Shown: piece by piece, positions 24,238 through 31,469 of the stretch
Layout: the number at the start of each line of letters is the position of its first letter
How positions within the stretch are numbered: the stretch's first letter is position 1
Assembly (NCBI GenBank): GCA_964530625.1
Contig: CAZHAK010000001.1
Location: 62,001-126,000, forward strand
Length of the DNA: 64,000 bases
Reading direction: 5' to 3'
Source: JABWCQ01 sp964530625
Lineage (GTDB): Bacteria > Electryoneota > RPQS01
Notes under the pieces: generated by a model
What the model was told of the DNA's origin: nothing
Database searches by the model: none
The model's input: only the letters and a program-made list of their open reading frames with translations
Made by a program: the position numbers and the translations under genes

Positions 24238-24636
24238 TTGGCGACGAAGAAATTTGCCATCCCGCTAAACTCCAGCAGTTTGCAAGCGGGCGACATCACT
24301 TTCAAGGAGCTGTTCGATGAGGGCACGACCGTAAATTTTCAGCTGACAAATGTTGTCGCGGGAAGCGGTGACCAGCTCAATCTGAAAACGAAGAAGAATG
24401 GCGATGTTAAGGACCATGTGTTTGGTTTGTCGGTGGAATATTTGACGGCAAAATCGTCGCTCAGCGCAGCGGAGGTCGCCACCGTTTATGAAGATGCCGA
24501 CGGCGGTGATTGGGATTATGTGGAAGCGGAGTGGACCTTGGGGACGGTGGATTCACCGTCAGCCTCGAAGAATTACCAAGTGGTAAACGGCTCGCCATAC
24601 AATGATAACGGTTGGCCACCAAAGACATACTCTTAA
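24238..24636 (+). CDS. Unknown 132-residue acidic beta-rich protein
   Basis: TTG 24238 is preceded by AAGGGAGAAG at good distance, and the frame follows the previous stop by 27 bases. No signal peptide: ATKKFAIPLNSSSLQAGDITFKELFDEGTTVNFQLTNVVAGSGDQ. The rest alternates strands and loops (LKTKKNGDVKDHVFGLSVEYL, TVYEDADGGDWDYVEAEWTLG, PSASKNYQVVNGSPYNDNGWP), acidic, with no Cys or His cluster. The fold could be a beta-sandwich. I recognise no family. Its location between a CII-like regulator and a membrane protein is the only clue, and its moderate length and absence of export signal suggest a cytoplasmic effector or structural partner. Confidence 0.55.
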   Translation: MATKKFAIPLNSSSLQAGDITFKELFDEGTTVNFQLTNVVAGSGDQLNLKTKKNGDVKDHVFGLSVEYLTAKSSLSAAEVATVYEDADGGDWDYVEAEWTLGTVDSPSASKNYQVVNGSPYNDNGWPPKTYS

Positions 24637-24654
24637 GGGAGCCCGGTTGACTTA

Positions 24655-25305
24655 GTGGAACTACACCAGATAACATACTACATCGGGTGTATCCTCAGCC
24701 TAATTCTTTGCTGGAATCTCGGGCCGATGTTCTACTCTTTGCTACTCTTTAACCTTGTGACAGACGCATTGCTAGATATAGGCTGGTTGGCAGCCGGAGA
24801 CATGCGCATCAAATGGACTATTGTTGACGGAGTTTATTGTCTGTGGGTATTGGTGCTTGGTAATTTCTTTCGCTCTCGCAAGGAAGCCGTTGCAGTTTTC
24901 CTTTTGGTTGTGGCAGCCTTTACCTACTGGGTGCTTCCCCATCATATGAACGCAGCCGACAATTGGAAAGCATGGGTAGAGTTGACGACGCGGATTATGG
25001 AAGGTTGGGCAACGATTATCGCGGGGCTTGTCATGTTTGTGGCAGCAAGGACCTATCTTCAGTACAAAGTGGGAGGTGGCTTTAATGACCTGATTGTCAA
25101 TCCGCGCAAAAGGTTTTTGTTGCCCATAGGTGCGTGGGCGGCTATCAAAGCTATTCCGCTCGCATGGATTCCGGCAAGTGCAGGTTGGTTTGAAACAGCG
25201 AGGTTTCCAATCGCCGCGCACATCATGGTTTGGGGCTGGGTATTCTTAGAGCTGAAGTTTTTCTTTCAGGCGCGATATTGGAGACGCAAATACGGCAAAC
25301 ACTGA
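24655..25305 (+). CDS. Polytopic membrane protein of unknown family
   Basis: 216 residues from GTG 24655; AAGGGAGCCC 15-20 bases upstream may be the ribosome site. About six hydrophobic helices: IGCILSLILCWNLGPMFYSLLLFNLV (10-35), WTIVDGVYCLWVLVLGNFF (55-73), AVAVFLLVVAAFTYWVLP (78-95), WATIIAGLVMFVAARTYLQY (118-137), FLLPIGAWAAIKAIPLAWIP (150-170), IAAHIMVWGWVFLELKFFFQARYW (187-210). Loops are short and rich in basic residues, so the N- and C-termini probably face the cytoplasm. I do not recognise it. It lies 18 bases after the unknown acidic protein and 168 bases before a Fis-like protein. Confidence 0.6.
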   Translation: MELHQITYYIGCILSLILCWNLGPMFYSLLLFNLVTDALLDIGWLAAGDMRIKWTIVDGVYCLWVLVLGNFFRSRKEAVAVFLLVVAAFTYWVLPHHMNAADNWKAWVELTTRIMEGWATIIAGLVMFVAARTYLQYKVGGGFNDLIVNPRKRFLLPIGAWAAIKAIPLAWIPASAGWFETARFPIAAHIMVWGWVFLELKFFFQARYWRRKYGKH

Positions 25306-25473
25306 GATGCGCAAAATTTTATACAGGTCAAATAGACTCTCCAGATAGATAAGCAAACAGGAAGACGTTGTTTTTTAAGGGCCGAAAAGAACAAACGAGA
25401 AATATAGACAAGTGCGAAATTCGTCAAAATTCCCCAAATTACTTGCAAGATTAACCAAGTGGAGTGAATTGGA

Positions 25474-25776
25474 ATGGCGCGCAACAAAGTCGCCTTGCCG
25501 AGTACGGCCTATCCTGTGGATTTCAAGAAAGCTGTGAATATATTCGCGGATCAGTATATCTTGAAGGCGCTACGGCAATACAAGGGGAATGTCTCCAGGA
25601 CCGCCGAGGAAATCGGCACAACTCGCAGAACGATTCAGAACTATCTGGCCCGGCAATCATTGACGTCACAGCAGGTTCGGGAGGCTCTGCCGAAGAGACG
25701 GAGGAGACCAAGCATAGTCCTTTCGGTCAGCCGGAAAGGTCGCTCGCTCAAGCGACGGCAGCATAAGAGTTTCTGA
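25474..25776 (+). CDS. Small Fis-type helix-turn-helix protein
   Basis: 100 residues starting at ATG 25474 with GGAGTGAATTGG upstream. FADQYILKALRQYKGNVSRTAEEIGTTRRTIQNYLAR (about 25-61) is a textbook Fis-family HTH (the module also found at the end of NtrC-type activators): L-x-x-x-x-G-N-x-x-x-x-A-x-x-x-G-x-x-x-x-T-x-x-x-x-L. It carries no receiver or ATPase domain, so it is either a nucleoid-type DNA-bending protein or an adaptor. The C-terminus is a basic tail (KRRRRPSIVLSVSRKGRSLKRRQHKSF). A strong terminator follows. As last gene of the 23.7-25.8 kb cassette it provides a second DNA-binding protein with the CII-like one. Confidence 0.8.
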   Translation: MARNKVALPSTAYPVDFKKAVNIFADQYILKALRQYKGNVSRTAEEIGTTRRTIQNYLARQSLTSQQVREALPKRRRRPSIVLSVSRKGRSLKRRQHKSF

Positions 25777-25815
25777 CAGGGAGACAGCCTGGATGGATTC
25801 TACCTCCTATCCGGG

Positions 25816-25846
25816 AACAGCGACCGCAAGGTCGCTGTTGTCTTTT
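25816..25846 (+). terminator. Terminator of the CII-like/Fis-like cassette
   Basis: AACAGCGACC (25816-25825), loop GCAA, GGTCGCTGTT (25830-25839), then GTCTTTT. Confidence 0.85.
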
Positions 25847-25863
25847 ATGAGATATAAAGAAAT

Positions 25864-25890
25864 GCCCCGCAAACTATGCGAGGCGTTTTA
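25864..25890 (-). terminator. Probable terminator of the hydrolase gene
   Basis: GCCCCGCA (25865-25872), loop AACTA, TGCGAGGC form an 8-bp stem with one mismatch. On the minus strand the T-rich sequence ATTTCTTT follows. Confidence 0.5.
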
Positions 25891-25938
25891 ATTTCTAAAG
25901 CAATTGCGTCAGCGCATCCGTCCAAGCGGCACGCTGGG

Positions 25939-26658
25939 TTAGTCCAGTCTGTTCAGGAAATCTTTCAGAACGGGAATGAAGACGTGATCTCTGACGGACT
26001 GCAAGGGATGATTGGTGTCGGCCATCACGGCGAGTTGTCCGTTGGGAAGATTGTCGTAGAGATCCCAAGCTTCGGTGACCGGAACCAATTCATCGCGGTC
26101 GCCGACGCTGACCAGAACGGGAATTTTGAAATCTTCCAGCTCAAAAGGCGTCAAGCCTGTATCGGGCAGATTGGTCACCATTTTGGCGAGCCACGGCATT
26201 AAGGTTTCAACATTATCGCCGTGAATCGCGCGCAATTTCTCCAGACGCTCGGGCTTGTTTTCCTGCAGCCATTCGATGTCCAACTCGGCGGCCATATTCT
26301 CAGCTTCTTCACCGGACCAATAGAACTTTGTGCCGTGCATCCAGATAGCGAGTACGCGGGTCGGATTCTTCAGCGCGTAATGCAAGGCCGCGTAACCGCC
26401 CATCGAGTATCCGAAGATCACAGCGGGTTCGGTCTTCAAATGCTTGAAGAGCGCATCGAGTTCTTCCACCAGCACACGGAACGTGAACGACTTGGTCATT
26501 TCCGACTTCGAGTGTCCGGGCCAGTCCACCGCAATGACCGTGTAGCCCATGTCGGCGATAGTCTGCATGTAAGGATGCCACTCAGCGTCAATTGAGCCGA
26601 GCATCGAGGGCAAGAGCACGATCGGCGGCCCACTGCCAATGGTTTTGTGTTGCAACAT
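25939..26658 (-). CDS. Alpha/beta hydrolase
   Basis: 239 residues. PPIVLLPSMLGSIDAEWHPY places the oxyanion hole strand at 11-20 and GYSMGG (83-88) is the nucleophile elbow with Ser85. VGDRDELVP (185-193) provides the acid and DTNHPLQSV (His217) the base, completing the triad. DWPGHSKSE (45-53) is the usual loop after strand 4. A MWMHGTKFYW-type lid segment follows the elbow. There is no signal peptide, so it is a cytoplasmic esterase- or hydrolase-like enzyme of unknown substrate. The gene lies downstream of the aldo/keto reductase and a palindromic element (26701-26734); cotranscription is possible. Confidence 0.9.
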   Translation of the reverse strand: MLQHKTIGSGPPIVLLPSMLGSIDAEWHPYMQTIADMGYTVIAVDWPGHSKSEMTKSFTFRVLVEELDALFKHLKTEPAVIFGYSMGGYAALHYALKNPTRVLAIWMHGTKFYWSGEEAENMAAELDIEWLQENKPERLEKLRAIHGDNVETLMPWLAKMVTNLPDTGLTPFELEDFKIPVLVSVGDRDELVPVTEAWDLYDNLPNGQLAVMADTNHPLQSVRDHVFIPVLKDFLNRLD

Positions 26659-26700
26659 GTGTAGGTTCTATGGTTGGTTAGAAAAAAATCTTGGTTGCGT

Positions 26701-26734
26701 TGCCATCGCGGATTTGGAAACCCACAACAGCGAA
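26701..26734. repeat. REP-like palindrome, family B copy 1
   Basis: TGCCATCGCGGATTTGG followed by AAACCCACAACAGCG. A diverged copy of the elements at 31063-31094 and 58012-58043. The outer GCC/GGC-like and inner arms remain complementary with several mismatches. Lies between the hydrolase and the aldo/keto reductase. Confidence 0.6.
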
Positions 26735-26746
26735 GATGCAACGTGC

Positions 26747-27712
26747 TTATAAGCCTTCGCTGACTTCGTCAAGGAGTTCGAGCTCTTCTAATGAGAGCCT
26801 CTTTCCGGCGGCGGGAAGCGAATCGAGTAGCTGCTCAACGGACGTCGCACCGATAATGGGGCTGGTGACAAACTCTTTTGAGAGCATCCAGACCAACGCG
26901 GTTTGCGTCATCGTTTCGCCGCGCTGCGTAGCGACATGCGCAAGTTTCTCAAGTGTCTGCACGACTTGCGGCGTGAGTTTTTCCTGCGCACGGCCGTTGA
27001 TGGTATGACGACCATCGGCGGGGCCCTCTTCGTTCGGGCGATACTTGCCTGTCAAGAGTCCGCCTTCAAGCGGCGAATAAGGAAGCACCCCGACTTCCGC
27101 GTCATTGCAATAGGGAGCGAGTTCTTTTTCGACGTCGCGACGGCAAATCAAATTATATTTGGGTTGAGTCGAAACAAACGACGGCTCACCCTTCATCGCC
27201 GCGTAGCCATTCGCTTTCGCATGGAGCCAGGCGGGGAAATTCGAGAAACCGAGATAGCGTACTTTGCCTTGATGCACGAGTTCGCCGAGCGCTTCGACGG
27301 TCTCTTCAATCGGCGTGCTTTCATCGGGCGAGTGACACTGATAAAGATCGATGTGATCAATTTTCATACGGCGTAAGGAATCTTCGCAAGCCTTAATCAA
27401 ATGCATGCGCGAAAGTCCTTCGCCGGACGGGCCATCCCACATTCTGCCGCGCGCTTTAGTGGCGATCACGACGTCATAGCGGGACTTGGTTTTGAGCCAA
27501 CTGCCGATAAACGATTCCGACACACCGCCGGGATTGCCTTCTACCCAGCGCGAATAAACGTCCGCTGTGTCAATCAGCGTAATGCCGTGATCGAAGGCGA
27601 CGTCTAAAATCTGATGCGACTCGCTTTCGTTGTTGCGCCAACCCATCGTCATCGTGCCCATGGCAAGTTCGGAAACTTGCAGGCCGGATTTACCAAGTCT
27701 GCGGGTTTCCAC
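26747..27712 (-). CDS. Aldo/keto reductase
   Basis: 321 residues starting at GTG 27712, one base inside the ferredoxin stop. METRRLGKSGLQVSELAMGTMTMGW is the usual opening. The catalytic tetrad is visible: Asp48 and Tyr53 (LIDTADVYSRW), Lys86 (VVIATKARG) and His127 (LYQCHSPDE). The C-terminal NADPH-binding motif reads SPIIGATSVEQLLDS. QPKYNLICRRDVEKELAPYC and VGVLPYSPLEGGLLTGKYR match the AKR11/12-like subgroup. It reduces aldehydes or ketones with NADPH; substrate unknown. Being coupled to a 7Fe ferredoxin is unusual for an AKR and may point to a redox pathway shared by the two. Confidence 0.92.
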   Translation of the reverse strand: METRRLGKSGLQVSELAMGTMTMGWRNNESESHQILDVAFDHGITLIDTADVYSRWVEGNPGGVSESFIGSWLKTKSRYDVVIATKARGRMWDGPSGEGLSRMHLIKACEDSLRRMKIDHIDLYQCHSPDESTPIEETVEALGELVHQGKVRYLGFSNFPAWLHAKANGYAAMKGEPSFVSTQPKYNLICRRDVEKELAPYCNDAEVGVLPYSPLEGGLLTGKYRPNEEGPADGRHTINGRAQEKLTPQVVQTLEKLAHVATQRGETMTQTALVWMLSKEFVTSPIIGATSVEQLLDSLPAAGKRLSLEELELLDEVSEGL

Positions 27713-28035
27713 TATTTTTGCCTCGGATCATTGTAGATGTTGCCTTTGCGCGGGGGATCGGTGGCGCTGCGCACTTCGGGCATCGGGCTGTCTTTGAATT
27801 TCGGGGACAACTCTTCGTTGATCTTGGCCCATTCGGGTGACAGATCGGGATTGTCTATGATGGCTTCGACGGGGCACTCTGGTACACAGGCGCCGCAGTC
27901 AATGCAAAGTTCGGGGTCAATCACGGCAAAGACTTCGCCCTTGTATTCCGCCGGGTAGATACAATAAACCGGGCAGACCTGCATGCAGGAGGCGTAGCGT
28001 TCACCGAGGCATTTTTCAGTGATGACAAAAGTCAC
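27712..28035 (-). CDS. 7Fe (3Fe-4S/4Fe-4S) ferredoxin
   Basis: GTG 28035 is preceded by AGGAAAC and gives 107 residues, the length of Azotobacter-type 7Fe ferredoxins. Cysteines are at 9, 17, 21 and 25 (ITEKCLGERYASCMQVCPVYC) and 44, 47, 50 and 54 (PELCIDCGACVPECPVEAI). The first set has the C-x7-C-x3-CP spacing of a 3Fe-4S site, the second is a classic C-x2-C-x2-C-x3-CP 4Fe-4S site. The C-terminal 45 residues form the conserved extension (SPEWAKINEELSPKFKD). A cytoplasmic electron carrier. Its stop overlaps the aldo/keto reductase start. A C/G-rich hairpin (R4) sits just upstream. Confidence 0.92.
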   Translation of the reverse strand: MTFVITEKCLGERYASCMQVCPVYCIYPAEYKGEVFAVIDPELCIDCGACVPECPVEAIIDNPDLSPEWAKINEELSPKFKDSPMPEVRSATDPPRKGNIYNDPRQK

Positions 28036-28048
28036 GAGGCGTTTCCTA

Positions 28049-28087
28049 TAATTCCTCCCGGTCTTCCGGGAGGATGAAGGGAGGGTT
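28049..28087 (-). repeat. C/G-rich palindromic element, copy R4
   Basis: On the minus strand it reads AACCCTCCCTTCATCCTCC, then CGG AAGA CCGGGAGGAATTA. The stem arms CCTCCCGG (28054-28061 on +) and CCGGGAGG (28066-28073) are perfectly complementary. Compared with R3, a C-to-T change in one arm is matched by a G-to-A change in the other. It lies 14 bases upstream of the ferredoxin GTG. Confidence 0.75.
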
Positions 28088-28140
28088 AATCGGTGCAATT
28101 TACGGGCACCGAAGGATATCTAAGTTATTAACAATTAAAC

Positions 28141-28168
28141 AAAAGCGGCCAGTTTCCTGTCCGCTTTG
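28141..28168 (-). terminator. Terminator of the Cys-rich/beta-helix transcript
   Basis: AAAGCGG and CCGCTTT arms (28142-28148 and 28161-28167) with inner CAG/CTG pairing. On the minus strand TTTTGTTTAA follows. Confidence 0.7.
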
Positions 28169-28290
28169 CGGCGGCCCAAAGGCCAGACAAAATATGGTTA
28201 ATTTAGAGGTAAGATGCAAGGAAAAACTGGAGTTAGGGGGCGGGATTTTACCCCTCGCGACAGGTTTTTCGCTTGAAAGGAGAGGCGAGG

Positions 28291-29820
28291 TTATCTAATT
28301 AGTGCAATTTTTTGTGAGCTATGGACAGAGTTTTGGACAACGTCACGGACGGACAGGAAGTAGATGCCGCTGGGAAGGAATTCGGCGCTCAACAAATACT
28401 CTTGCTGACCGAAAATCGGGCCGGAGTGAATCTCGCGAACTCTTTGCCCAAGAATATTTGTCAGCTCGATGGATGCAATGAACGCAGTCGGAGCAGAGAT
28501 GGAAATTCGCGTCGTGCTGTTGAAGGGATTGGGAAAGACTGAGAGCGTGAAATGATCGGGCAGCTCAACAATTTCATCCGCGTTTTCAATAGTAAAATTC
28601 GTATCCGGGTACCACGGCTCAAACAGCACGGAATCAGATACATCATCGCCGAGACCACTAGGGTTTCGGAGTGGATGATAGGGTCCAGTTGAGTCGCCCC
28701 AATAGTTGAAGCGGGCGTCCACGAGGCGTTCAGCTTCAACTGCATACTCGGTGTCCATGAAGATATTGCGGCGCATGACAGTCGAATCCTGCTCGACATG
28801 TACGGAAGCGATGTCAAACTCGCCTTCAAGAGAACTAAGCGTATTCTCTTCCATGATGGTATTACCGGCATAAACAGAAACTCCACGTGAATGGGCGGGA
28901 TTGACAGAGCAGGACTCGAACAAATTTTGAGAAACCACGATAGGCTGAATTGGCGTACACTGCTCATTCACAGCCACGAGATAGTTGTCACAATGCACGT
29001 CTTGAAACAAATTTCCAAAGAAACGCAGCGAACCGTTGCAAGCAGACTCGAGATGAACGATTCCATGTGACTCGTCGGAGAAGGAAACAAAAGTATTATT
29101 GGAAATGATTCCTTGTGCGCTGTAAAAGTATAGTCGGATGAAAGAACCTTGGTCGAACGGACCAAAACGACATTGACTTATCTCAACATTGCCTCTCGTG
29201 TGTACAAGATACTGAAGTCCGTCACCGGAGAAATAGCAGCGTTGTGCGGAGATACCACTGACAGAGAGCAGAAGGGCATAAGCAGTGCCGGAGAAATGAG
29301 AGTCCATAGCGTGGATCGAAGAAAAGGAAAGAACGCAGCCTCTCCAGAGTGTATGGAACATGCAGTTTTCAACGACCACCAATCCTCTCGAATCCACACA
29401 CGTATAGACTGAATCAAAATCACAATAGCGAAACAAAACTTCAACAGTATCGATTTCTACGCCGCCAACACGATGTCCCGGTCTTCGGGGAAACATGGAT
29501 GGAGAGTTCTTGAACTTTATTGAATCTATCTGCATTGGAGCCATCTCGATCGTTAAGCAAGCAAGCGAATCAGAACCGGGCAACACCGAAGGGTCAATCA
29601 CAACGGCTTGATGACCAAACGGTGAGTTAGCACCAATCAGAAATACTTGGACGTTAGGTGCGTTGAGCGATTCATGATAAACACCGGGCTGAATAAGTAC
29701 CGTGTCCATGGATTGACATGAGTCCATAGCTGACTGAATCGAAGAGATTTCAAGCGGGACGTGCCACAGTCTTGCTAATGCCGAGAGCGCCAACATCAAA
29801 CAAACTACTGGAACTATCAC
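28291..29820 (-). CDS. Secreted beta-helix protein with PNPFN sorting domain, paralogue of 15803-17479
   Basis: GTG 29820 overlaps the upstream stop as GTGA and gives a good signal peptide (IVPVVCLMLALSALA); 509 residues. LWHVPLEISSIQSAMDSCQSMDTVLIQPGVYHESLN is the first coil, followed by Cys-bearing coils (FRYCDFDSVYTCVDSRGLVVVENCMF, VEISQCRFGPF). The helix ends RFNYWGDSTGPYHPLRN, GLGDDVSDSVLFEPWYPDT, which aligns with RHNYWNSASGPYDSIGN ... VIYQPWAMDT of the 15803 gene. The last ~85 residues carry VFPNPFNSTTRISISAP, LTNILGQRVREIHSG and SGIYFLSV, a sorting domain with Phe in place of Tyr. Surface or released protein of unknown ligand. Cotranscribed with the Cys-rich protein upstream. Confidence 0.85.
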   Translation of the reverse strand: MIVPVVCLMLALSALARLWHVPLEISSIQSAMDSCQSMDTVLIQPGVYHESLNAPNVQVFLIGANSPFGHQAVVIDPSVLPGSDSLACLTIEMAPMQIDSIKFKNSPSMFPRRPGHRVGGVEIDTVEVLFRYCDFDSVYTCVDSRGLVVVENCMFHTLWRGCVLSFSSIHAMDSHFSGTAYALLLSVSGISAQRCYFSGDGLQYLVHTRGNVEISQCRFGPFDQGSFIRLYFYSAQGIISNNTFVSFSDESHGIVHLESACNGSLRFFGNLFQDVHCDNYLVAVNEQCTPIQPIVVSQNLFESCSVNPAHSRGVSVYAGNTIMEENTLSSLEGEFDIASVHVEQDSTVMRRNIFMDTEYAVEAERLVDARFNYWGDSTGPYHPLRNPSGLGDDVSDSVLFEPWYPDTNFTIENADEIVELPDHFTLSVFPNPFNSTTRISISAPTAFIASIELTNILGQRVREIHSGPIFGQQEYLLSAEFLPSGIYFLSVRDVVQNSVHSSQKIALIR

Positions 29821-30284
29821 TCGCACGACACAATGCCTGTCATGTTCAAAGTTGCCCAAGCCACGCAATTCTCGTCACAATCTTCACAGTCGTAAGGTTC
29901 ACAATGCTGTTTACAGACATAAAGCTTATACTCAACATCTTTCTCAAGATAGAAGATGTTTTGATAAGCACCTTCGCAACAATCAACAACACATTGAGTT
30001 GTATGGCAATTTAGGTTGTGGCAATTTGACTCGTTGATAGGGACTCCATCGTTATAGACATTCGCACAAATTTGACAGAACTGACAAGATTCCTCGCCGC
30101 AGTCAAGCCCGGCTTTCAGGCAATAGCACCCGGAGCACGGAACCGTAAATACCTTTAACTCGCAATCAGTTGTTCCCACGCAATCGTTCTGTTCGCTACA
30201 CGTGATATCCGAAGCTGACACATCAAACTCGCACTGCCCGAAAACGGTTGTGATGCTAACCATTAAGAAAAAAAGCAGCTTCAT
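29817..30284 (-). CDS. Very cysteine-rich small secreted protein
   Basis: 155 residues with a signal peptide (MKLLFFLMVSITTVFGQ) and 22 cysteines, grouped as CSGCYC, CGEESCQFCQIC, CHNLNCHTTQC, VVDCCEG and CKQHCEPYDCEDCDENC. It is acidic and clearly made for oxidising conditions outside the cytoplasm, or for binding metal. The C-terminal region VEYKLYVCKQHC ... CDENCVAWATLNM aligns with VTYTVEACLQTC ... CGENFSADAVVSM of the anchored protein at 58101-58634. No known family is recognised. The gene is the first of a two-gene unit with the beta-helix protein, from a clean promoter at 30327-30355. Ribosome site AGGCAGGCGGG. Confidence 0.75.
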   Translation of the reverse strand: MKLLFFLMVSITTVFGQCEFDVSASDITCSEQNDCVGTTDCELKVFTVPCSGCYCLKAGLDCGEESCQFCQICANVYNDGVPINESNCHNLNCHTTQCVVDCCEGAYQNIFYLEKDVEYKLYVCKQHCEPYDCEDCDENCVAWATLNMTGIVSCE

Positions 30285-30326
30285 AGCCCGCCTGCCTTTC
30301 TATTGATTGACTTTGACCCACAGATC

Positions 30327-30355
30327 AAGATAGCTTCAACCAAGTCCTTTGTCAA
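30327..30355 (-). promoter_or_regulatory. Sigma70-like promoter for the Cys-rich/beta-helix pair
   Basis: Minus strand: TTGACA (complement of 30350-30355), 17 bases, TATCTT (complement of 30327-30332), with a leader of about 40 bases. Confidence 0.75.
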
Positions 30356-30377
30356 TAGGACGTGCATCTCGAATTGA

Positions 30378-30407
30378 AAAGAGCCGCGAGAAATATCGCG
30401 GCTCTTT
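30378..30407 (-). terminator. Terminator after ferritin
   Basis: AAAGAGCCGCGA (30378-30389), loop GAAATA, TCGCGGCTCTTT (30396-30407). On the minus strand it is followed by TTCAATTC. Confidence 0.85.
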
Positions 30408-30431
30408 GATTTTCAGGCAGTTAGCTTAAGC

Positions 30432-30929
30432 TTAGTGCTCAGCACCGCGCTTCTTGAGCTCTTTGTCGATCCAGTAGATAGCTGAGGGGCTGTCTTTCAG
30501 GGTTTCGATTTTCTCTAAGATGGCTACCACGGCGGCTTCTTCTTCTAACTGTTCTTCGATGAACCAGTGCAACATCACTTGTGAGCGGTAGCATTTTTCG
30601 GCGAGCGCCAGGGTGTAGCAATCATGAATGTCCTTGGTGATCTTCTGCTCGTGCTTGAGTGCGGTTTTGAAGACGTCCACGGGTGATTTGATATTGAGTT
30701 TTGGTTTATCAATTCCGCTCAATTCGACTTCATTTCCGTTATCCAGAATAAAATCGAAGATTTCCATGGCATGTTCACGCTCTTCTGCGGCTTGATGTTT
30801 CATCCAATCGGCGAAACCCTCAAGGATGTGGGCTGACGACCAGGCCGACAATTGAAGATAGACGTACTCGCTTTCGAGTTCGTGATTGACCTGTGCGTTC
30901 AGCGCTTCGTACATTTTTTTGGAAAGCAT
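30432..30929 (-). CDS. ftnA: Bacterial ferritin
   Basis: The ATG at 30929 has TGGAG upstream and gives 165 residues, the same length as E. coli FtnA. MLSKKMYEALNAQVNHELESEYVYLQLSAW is the family start. The diiron ferroxidase ligands fall at identical numbers to FtnA: Glu17, Glu50, His53 (AAEEREHAMEIF), Glu94 (LKHEQKI), Gln127 and Glu130 (WFIEEQLEEEA). It should oxidise Fe(II) and store the ferric mineral in a 24-mer in the cytoplasm. No haem-binding Met of bacterioferritin is present. The upstream extension of the frame lies in the terminator of the neighbouring gene and is rejected. Likely its own transcription unit. Confidence 0.95.
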   Translation of the reverse strand: MLSKKMYEALNAQVNHELESEYVYLQLSAWSSAHILEGFADWMKHQAAEEREHAMEIFDFILDNGNEVELSGIDKPKLNIKSPVDVFKTALKHEQKITKDIHDCYTLALAEKCYRSQVMLHWFIEEQLEEEAAVVAILEKIETLKDSPSAIYWIDKELKKRGAEH

Positions 30930-31005
30930 TCGAGAAACTCCATTTTCAAAATTTAGCTTGCCGCGCATCAAAAACAATGTCGGCATGGCAAAGTTCAGTA
31001 ATAAC

Positions 31006-31031
31006 AAGGGCAAACCGATTGGCTTGCCCTT
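31006..31031 (-). terminator. Terminator upstream of ferritin (end of 31111-31377 transcript)
   Basis: Arms AAGGGCAAACC (31006-31016) and GGCTTGCCCTT (31021-31031), loop GATT. On the minus strand the odd pair becomes a G-U wobble, and GTTATTACT follows. Confidence 0.65.
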
Positions 31032-31062
31032 AAACTTACGGACTTTGGAGGATAAAGGCAAT

Positions 31063-31094
31063 TGCCATGACGGGTCTAGAGACCCACAACGGCG
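31063..31094. repeat. REP-like palindrome, family B copy 2
   Basis: TGCCATGACGGGTCT, AG, AGACCCACAACGGCG. The inner GGGTCT/AGACCC and outer GCC/GGC pairs are intact. Lies between ferritin and the small membrane protein. Confidence 0.7.
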
Positions 31095-31110
31095 TGGGGC
31101 TTAGGAATTG

Positions 31111-31377
31111 TTAGCGGCAGGAATCCGGAGAGCATTGCCAAGTATCAGAGGTGCAGTTCCTGAAGCTTGAGCACTTGCTGGCGCACATCATGGGACCCCA
31201 GAGCATGGCGATGGTGGCAACGACTAATAGCGCGTGCCATATCTTCATATTCTTCGCGACCGTGACGACGGTGATGACTTTATTCCAGGTGATCATCACA
31301 AGCGCCGATGCCAACACCCACCAACCAAGTCCCCACAAGACACCACACCAGATTGAGTAACAGCTTGTTGAGCACAT
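31111..31377 (-). CDS. Small two-helix membrane protein with Cys-rich ends (possible)
   Basis: 88 residues from ATG 31377, AGGA 13 bases upstream. The N-terminus MCSTSCYSIWCG carries three Cys. Two hydrophobic helices follow (VLWGLGWWVLASALVMITW, about 13-31, and ALLVVATIAMLWGPMM, about 49-64). The C-terminus CASKCSSFRNCTSDTWQCSPDSC holds five more cysteines. It fits a membrane hairpin with both ends on the same side, where the Cys may bind metal or form disulfides. No family is known. Its stop lies close to a family B element and an intrinsic terminator, as expected for a genuine short transcript, but the frame is short and could be fortuitous. Confidence 0.5.
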   Translation of the reverse strand: MCSTSCYSIWCGVLWGLGWWVLASALVMITWNKVITVVTVAKNMKIWHALLVVATIAMLWGPMMCASKCSSFRNCTSDTWQCSPDSCR

Positions 31378-31410
31378 GTTATAAAATTCCTAATTAGAAA
31401 ATGAAAAGAT

Positions 31411-31439
31411 AAGGGGCGAATCAGACAATTCACCCCTTC
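31411..31439 (-). terminator. Terminator after the 33.8-31.5 kb secreted-protein pair
   Basis: AGGGGCGAAT (31412-31421) and ATTCACCCCT (31429-31438) with one mismatch. The minus strand continues TATCTTTTCATTTT. Confidence 0.65.
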
Positions 31440-31469
31440 AACTTACGAGTAAATCAATTCAGTTGCAAA

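Noticed and set aside
28074..28298. A 74-codon plus-strand frame containing CPLCGG
   Set aside because: A single Cys-x-x-Cys in sequence that forms an intrinsic terminator and a repeat element on the other strand; no second zinc-binding pair of the right type.
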